Both the position numbers and the translations under genes were made by a program. A stretch of DNA of 64,000 bases from Psychromonas sp030397575 (lineage in GTDB: Bacteria > Pseudomonadota > Gammaproteobacteria > Enterobacterales > Psychromonadaceae). A model generated the notes under the pieces. The model was given only the letters and a program-made list of their open reading frames with translations. It searched no databases and was not told the DNA's origin. Location: assembly GCF_046250175.1 (NCBI RefSeq), contig NZ_CP176468.1. The stretch is one strand, 5' to 3'. Shown here piece after piece: positions 63,973 to 64,000 of this stretch. Within the stretch, counting starts at the first letter, position 1, and each line of letters starts with the position of its first letter.

Positions 63973-64000
63973 CTATTGGTCAGCTAATAAAGCCTTAAGT
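63973..64000 (-). CDS. Possible C-terminus of an upstream gene, partial
   Basis: The last bases on the minus strand can be read ...LKALLADQ-stop with TAG at 63975-63973, ending 19 bp before the next start. Only eight residues are visible, so this is a weak call. Confidence 0.3.

Noticed and set aside
1..64000. tRNA, rRNA, phage or insertion-sequence genes
   Set aside because: No cloverleaf, rRNA segment, transposase, integrase or terminal inverted repeat could be recognised by reading; a tRNAscan or ISfinder search would settle it.

Overview
The window looks like chromosomal backbone from a marine, probably cold-adapted gammaproteobacterium of the Psychromonas/Moritella type. That placement is inference. 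It rests on the A+T-rich composition, the nlpD-rpoS, surE-truD-ispF-ispD-ftsB, pyrG-eno, lepA-lepB-rnc-era-recO-pdxJ and groES-groEL blocks, and on small gammaproteobacterial families such as DUF3545 and DUF5363-like proteins. No rRNA, tRNA, CRISPR array, prophage or intact insertion sequence was recognised. Most genes are on the minus strand.

Layout. 1-2.0 kb: a partial DUF4202 gene, a small DUF5363-like gene and an EamA transporter. 2.2-7.2 kb: a two-component system followed by a three-gene lipid-linked glycosyltransferase operon (GtrB-like GT2, ArnT-like GT39, GtrA flippase), with a PmrA-like box CTTAAG-N5-CTTAAT in front of it. 8.0-14.8 kb: accessory metabolism, with a DUF3429 protein, a TSUP exporter, a LysR regulator, a nitrilase and a TAXI-type TRAP transporter. 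15-19.9 kb: groES-groEL behind a textbook sigma-32 promoter, fxsA and an HcaT-like permease. 20-28.2 kb: two minor pilins, DUF3545, then rpoS, nlpD, a YqaA-type DedA protein, surE, truD, ispF, ispD, ftsB and a YgjV-like membrane protein. 28.5-36.1 kb: a LysE exporter, eno-pyrG and a polar amino-acid ABC transporter. 36.5-45.1 kb: mazG, a decay zone (TcyP fragment plus a broken csdA-like gene), then pdxJ, recO, era, rnc, lepB and lepA. 45.6-52 kb: a membrane-anchored RRM protein, a LysR regulator, hisC plus a solute-binding protein, oligopeptidase B and an HD protein. 52-57.6 kb: a MarR-controlled EmrAB-type efflux operon, an HD hydrolase and a c-type-haem-motif diguanylate cyclase. 57.8-64 kb: a KDG-type kinase, proline iminopeptidase, a PhyH dioxygenase and a secreted DUF3500 cluster.

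Four things deserve most attention. (1) Behind eno lie three tandem copies of a ~127-bp unit that carries the enolase C-terminal codons, the stop codon (in two of three copies) and a UUCG-loop terminator. (2) Behind groEL is a comparable set of hairpin/terminator repeats. (3) The PmrAB-like two-component system and the GtrB-GT39-GtrA operon form a plausible compact envelope-glycosylation module. (4) A nitrilase and a TAXI TRAP transporter sit together beside a LysR regulator. Start codons were moved inward from the longest ORF wherever a Shine-Dalgarno sequence or the family's usual N-terminus supported it; each case is stated.
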